The notes under the pieces were generated by a model, which was not told the DNA's origin, did no database searches, and saw only the letters and a list, made by a program, of their open reading frames with translations. A DNA stretch of 15,028 bases, taken from Chroococcidiopsidaceae cyanobacterium CP_BM_RX_35. Lineage in GTDB: Bacteria > Cyanobacteriota > Cyanobacteriia > Cyanobacteriales > Chroococcidiopsidaceae. The stretch is from contig JAFAVL010000309.1 of NCBI GenBank assembly GCA_019242465.1, forward strand, positions 1 through 15,028, written 5' to 3'. A program made the translations under genes and the position numbers. Positions 14,233 to 15,028 of this stretch are shown here, piece after piece. The number at the start of each line of letters is the position of its first letter. The stretch's first letter is position 1.

Positions 14233-14359
14233 AGCTGTGGCAGGGATGGACGCTGCCTTTAGTAAGTGCAAACTGATTAACCATCATGGAATAGACTATA
14301 CCAACCCACTCATAATGATATCTTGGACGCATAAGTCTTTGCTTGGGTGACCTACCAGT

Positions 14360-15010
14360 ATGTCTGCTCCTGAATCCAACTTGTTAACCAACGCTATCCC
14401 ACCATCGCAAATTCAGTACGATGAGCGAGGACTAGTGCCAGCCATTGTTCAAGACTATTTGGATGGCACTGTTTTAATGATGGCATGGATGAATCAGGAG
14501 TCGTTGCAAAAAACGCTCTTGTCGGGAGAAACCTGGTTTTGGAGTCGTTCCCGTGCCAGTTTGTGGCATAAGGGTGCAACTTCTGGTCACATTCAGCAGG
14601 TGCGATCGCTACGCTACGACTGTGACAGTGATGCCCTACTGATTGGTGTAGAACAGTTAGGAGATGTCGCCTGTCACACTGGCGAACGCAGTTGTTTTCA
14701 TCAAGTGAATGAGGAAGTTGCTCCGCCACCAGCGGATACGTTGTCTCAGTTGTTTTCTGTCATCTGTGATCGCCGTGACAACCCAGTAGCAGATTCCTAC
14801 ACTTGCAAGTTATTTGACGCTGGCGACAACCAGATTCTCAAAAAGCTAGGCGAGGAGACAGTTGAAGTCGTGATGGCTGCCAAAGATAATGACCCGAAGG
14901 CGATCGCCAGTGAGGTAGCTGACTTGCTATATCACACCCTCGTTGCCTTGGCACATCATCAGGTTGATTTGAAAGCTGTCTATCGTAAATTGCAAGAGCG
15001 CCGTCGCTAG
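14360..15010 (+). CDS. hisIE: Bifunctional phosphoribosyl-AMP cyclohydrolase / phosphoribosyl-ATP pyrophosphatase
   Basis: This 216-aa fusion carries out steps 2 and 3 of histidine synthesis. The N-terminal HisI domain (about 15-118) has [19 protein letters not shown] at 59-77, the metal-binding DCDSD at 87-91 and zinc-ligand cysteines C88, C105 and C112 ([11 protein letters not shown]). The C-terminal HisE domain (about 128-215) shows [13 protein letters not shown] at 162-174 and [14 protein letters not shown] at 184-197, acidic residues that bind magnesium. Length and fusion order are as usual for cyanobacteria. The ATG at 14360 has no obvious Shine-Dalgarno site. The gene is complete and ends 18 bp before the window edge. 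Confidence 0.97.
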   Translation: MSAPESNLLTNAIPPSQIQYDERGLVPAIVQDYLDGTVLMMAWMNQESLQKTLLSGETWFWSRSRASLWHKGATSGHIQQVRSLRYDCDSDALLIGVEQLGDVACHTGERSCFHQVNEEVAPPPADTLSQLFSVICDRRDNPVADSYTCKLFDAGDNQILKKLGEETVEVVMAAKDNDPKAIASEVADLLYHTLVALAHHQVDLKAVYRKLQERRR

Positions 15011-15028
15011 CTACTGCTACTCCTGCTT

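Noticed and set aside
14009..14332. 107-codon minus-strand frame
   Set aside because: Antisense to the ChaB-like gene, whose family match is much better; no supporting motif or ribosome site.
1..15028. Insertion sequence, CRISPR array or phage genes
   Set aside because: I saw no transposase, integrase, regularly spaced repeats or phage structural genes on either strand.

Overview
The window is chromosomal DNA of a cyanobacterium. Signs of this are HIP1-type GCGATCGC octamers inside genes (for example near 7903, 13318, 14604 and 14899), a hemL and a fused hisIE whose sequences read as cyanobacterial, and a HpnP-like 2-methylhopanoid enzyme next to a squalene synthase homologue. The mix of hopanoid-tailoring genes, a microbial rhodopsin and long AT-rich intergenic regions looks like an accessory segment of a large genome, such as a filamentous or Chroococcidiopsis-like cyanobacterium. 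The genus cannot be fixed from this sequence.

Layout. 1-61 is the first 20 codons of a leftward gene cut by the window edge. 62-431 has no gene but holds two interleaved perfect inverted repeats. 2993-432 (leftward) is an operon of a squalene/phytoene synthase homologue followed by a B12-binding radical SAM protein resembling HpnP. 4311-3404 (leftward) is a translationally coupled pair of small four-helix DMT/SMR-type membrane proteins. 4519-6204 (rightward) is a NodU/CmcH-type carbamoyltransferase that overlaps, tail to tail, a leftward microbial rhodopsin (6926-6183). 7263-7670 is a single-pass protein with four C-terminal cysteines and 7828-8904 an AI-2E/PerM-family membrane protein. 9320-8925 is a DUF2141 protein. 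9807-10618 is a second SMR-type pair, paralogous to the first. 11943-10687 is a HpnI-like GT21 glycosyltransferase. The right end has housekeeping genes: hemL (TTG start), a small ChaB-like ORF and hisIE.

How the genes may work together. Squalene synthase supplies the hopanoid precursor, HpnP methylates hopanoids at C-2 and HpnI adds N-acetylglucosamine to bacteriohopanetetrol. Interspersed are two ArnE/ArnF-like membrane pairs, which could move a lipid or lipid-linked sugar across a membrane, and a carbamoyltransferase that could modify a polyol. The roles of the last three in hopanoid metabolism are inference from neighbourhood only.

Main discovery. Four intergenic regions carry the same composite element of about 66 bp: two ATGAAA-type hexamers repeated with an 11-bp period, a TTAGA-type box at the -10 position, and TTAGRAAGAAG 38-39 bp downstream of the hexamers. 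The copies lie at 3314-3249 (towards squalene synthase/hpnP), 7146-7211 (towards the 135-aa protein), 9392-9458 (towards the second SMR pair) and 12286-12221 (towards hpnI). Order and spacing are constant while the flanks differ, which suggests shared promoters of a regulon that ties the hopanoid genes to the unassigned membrane genes.
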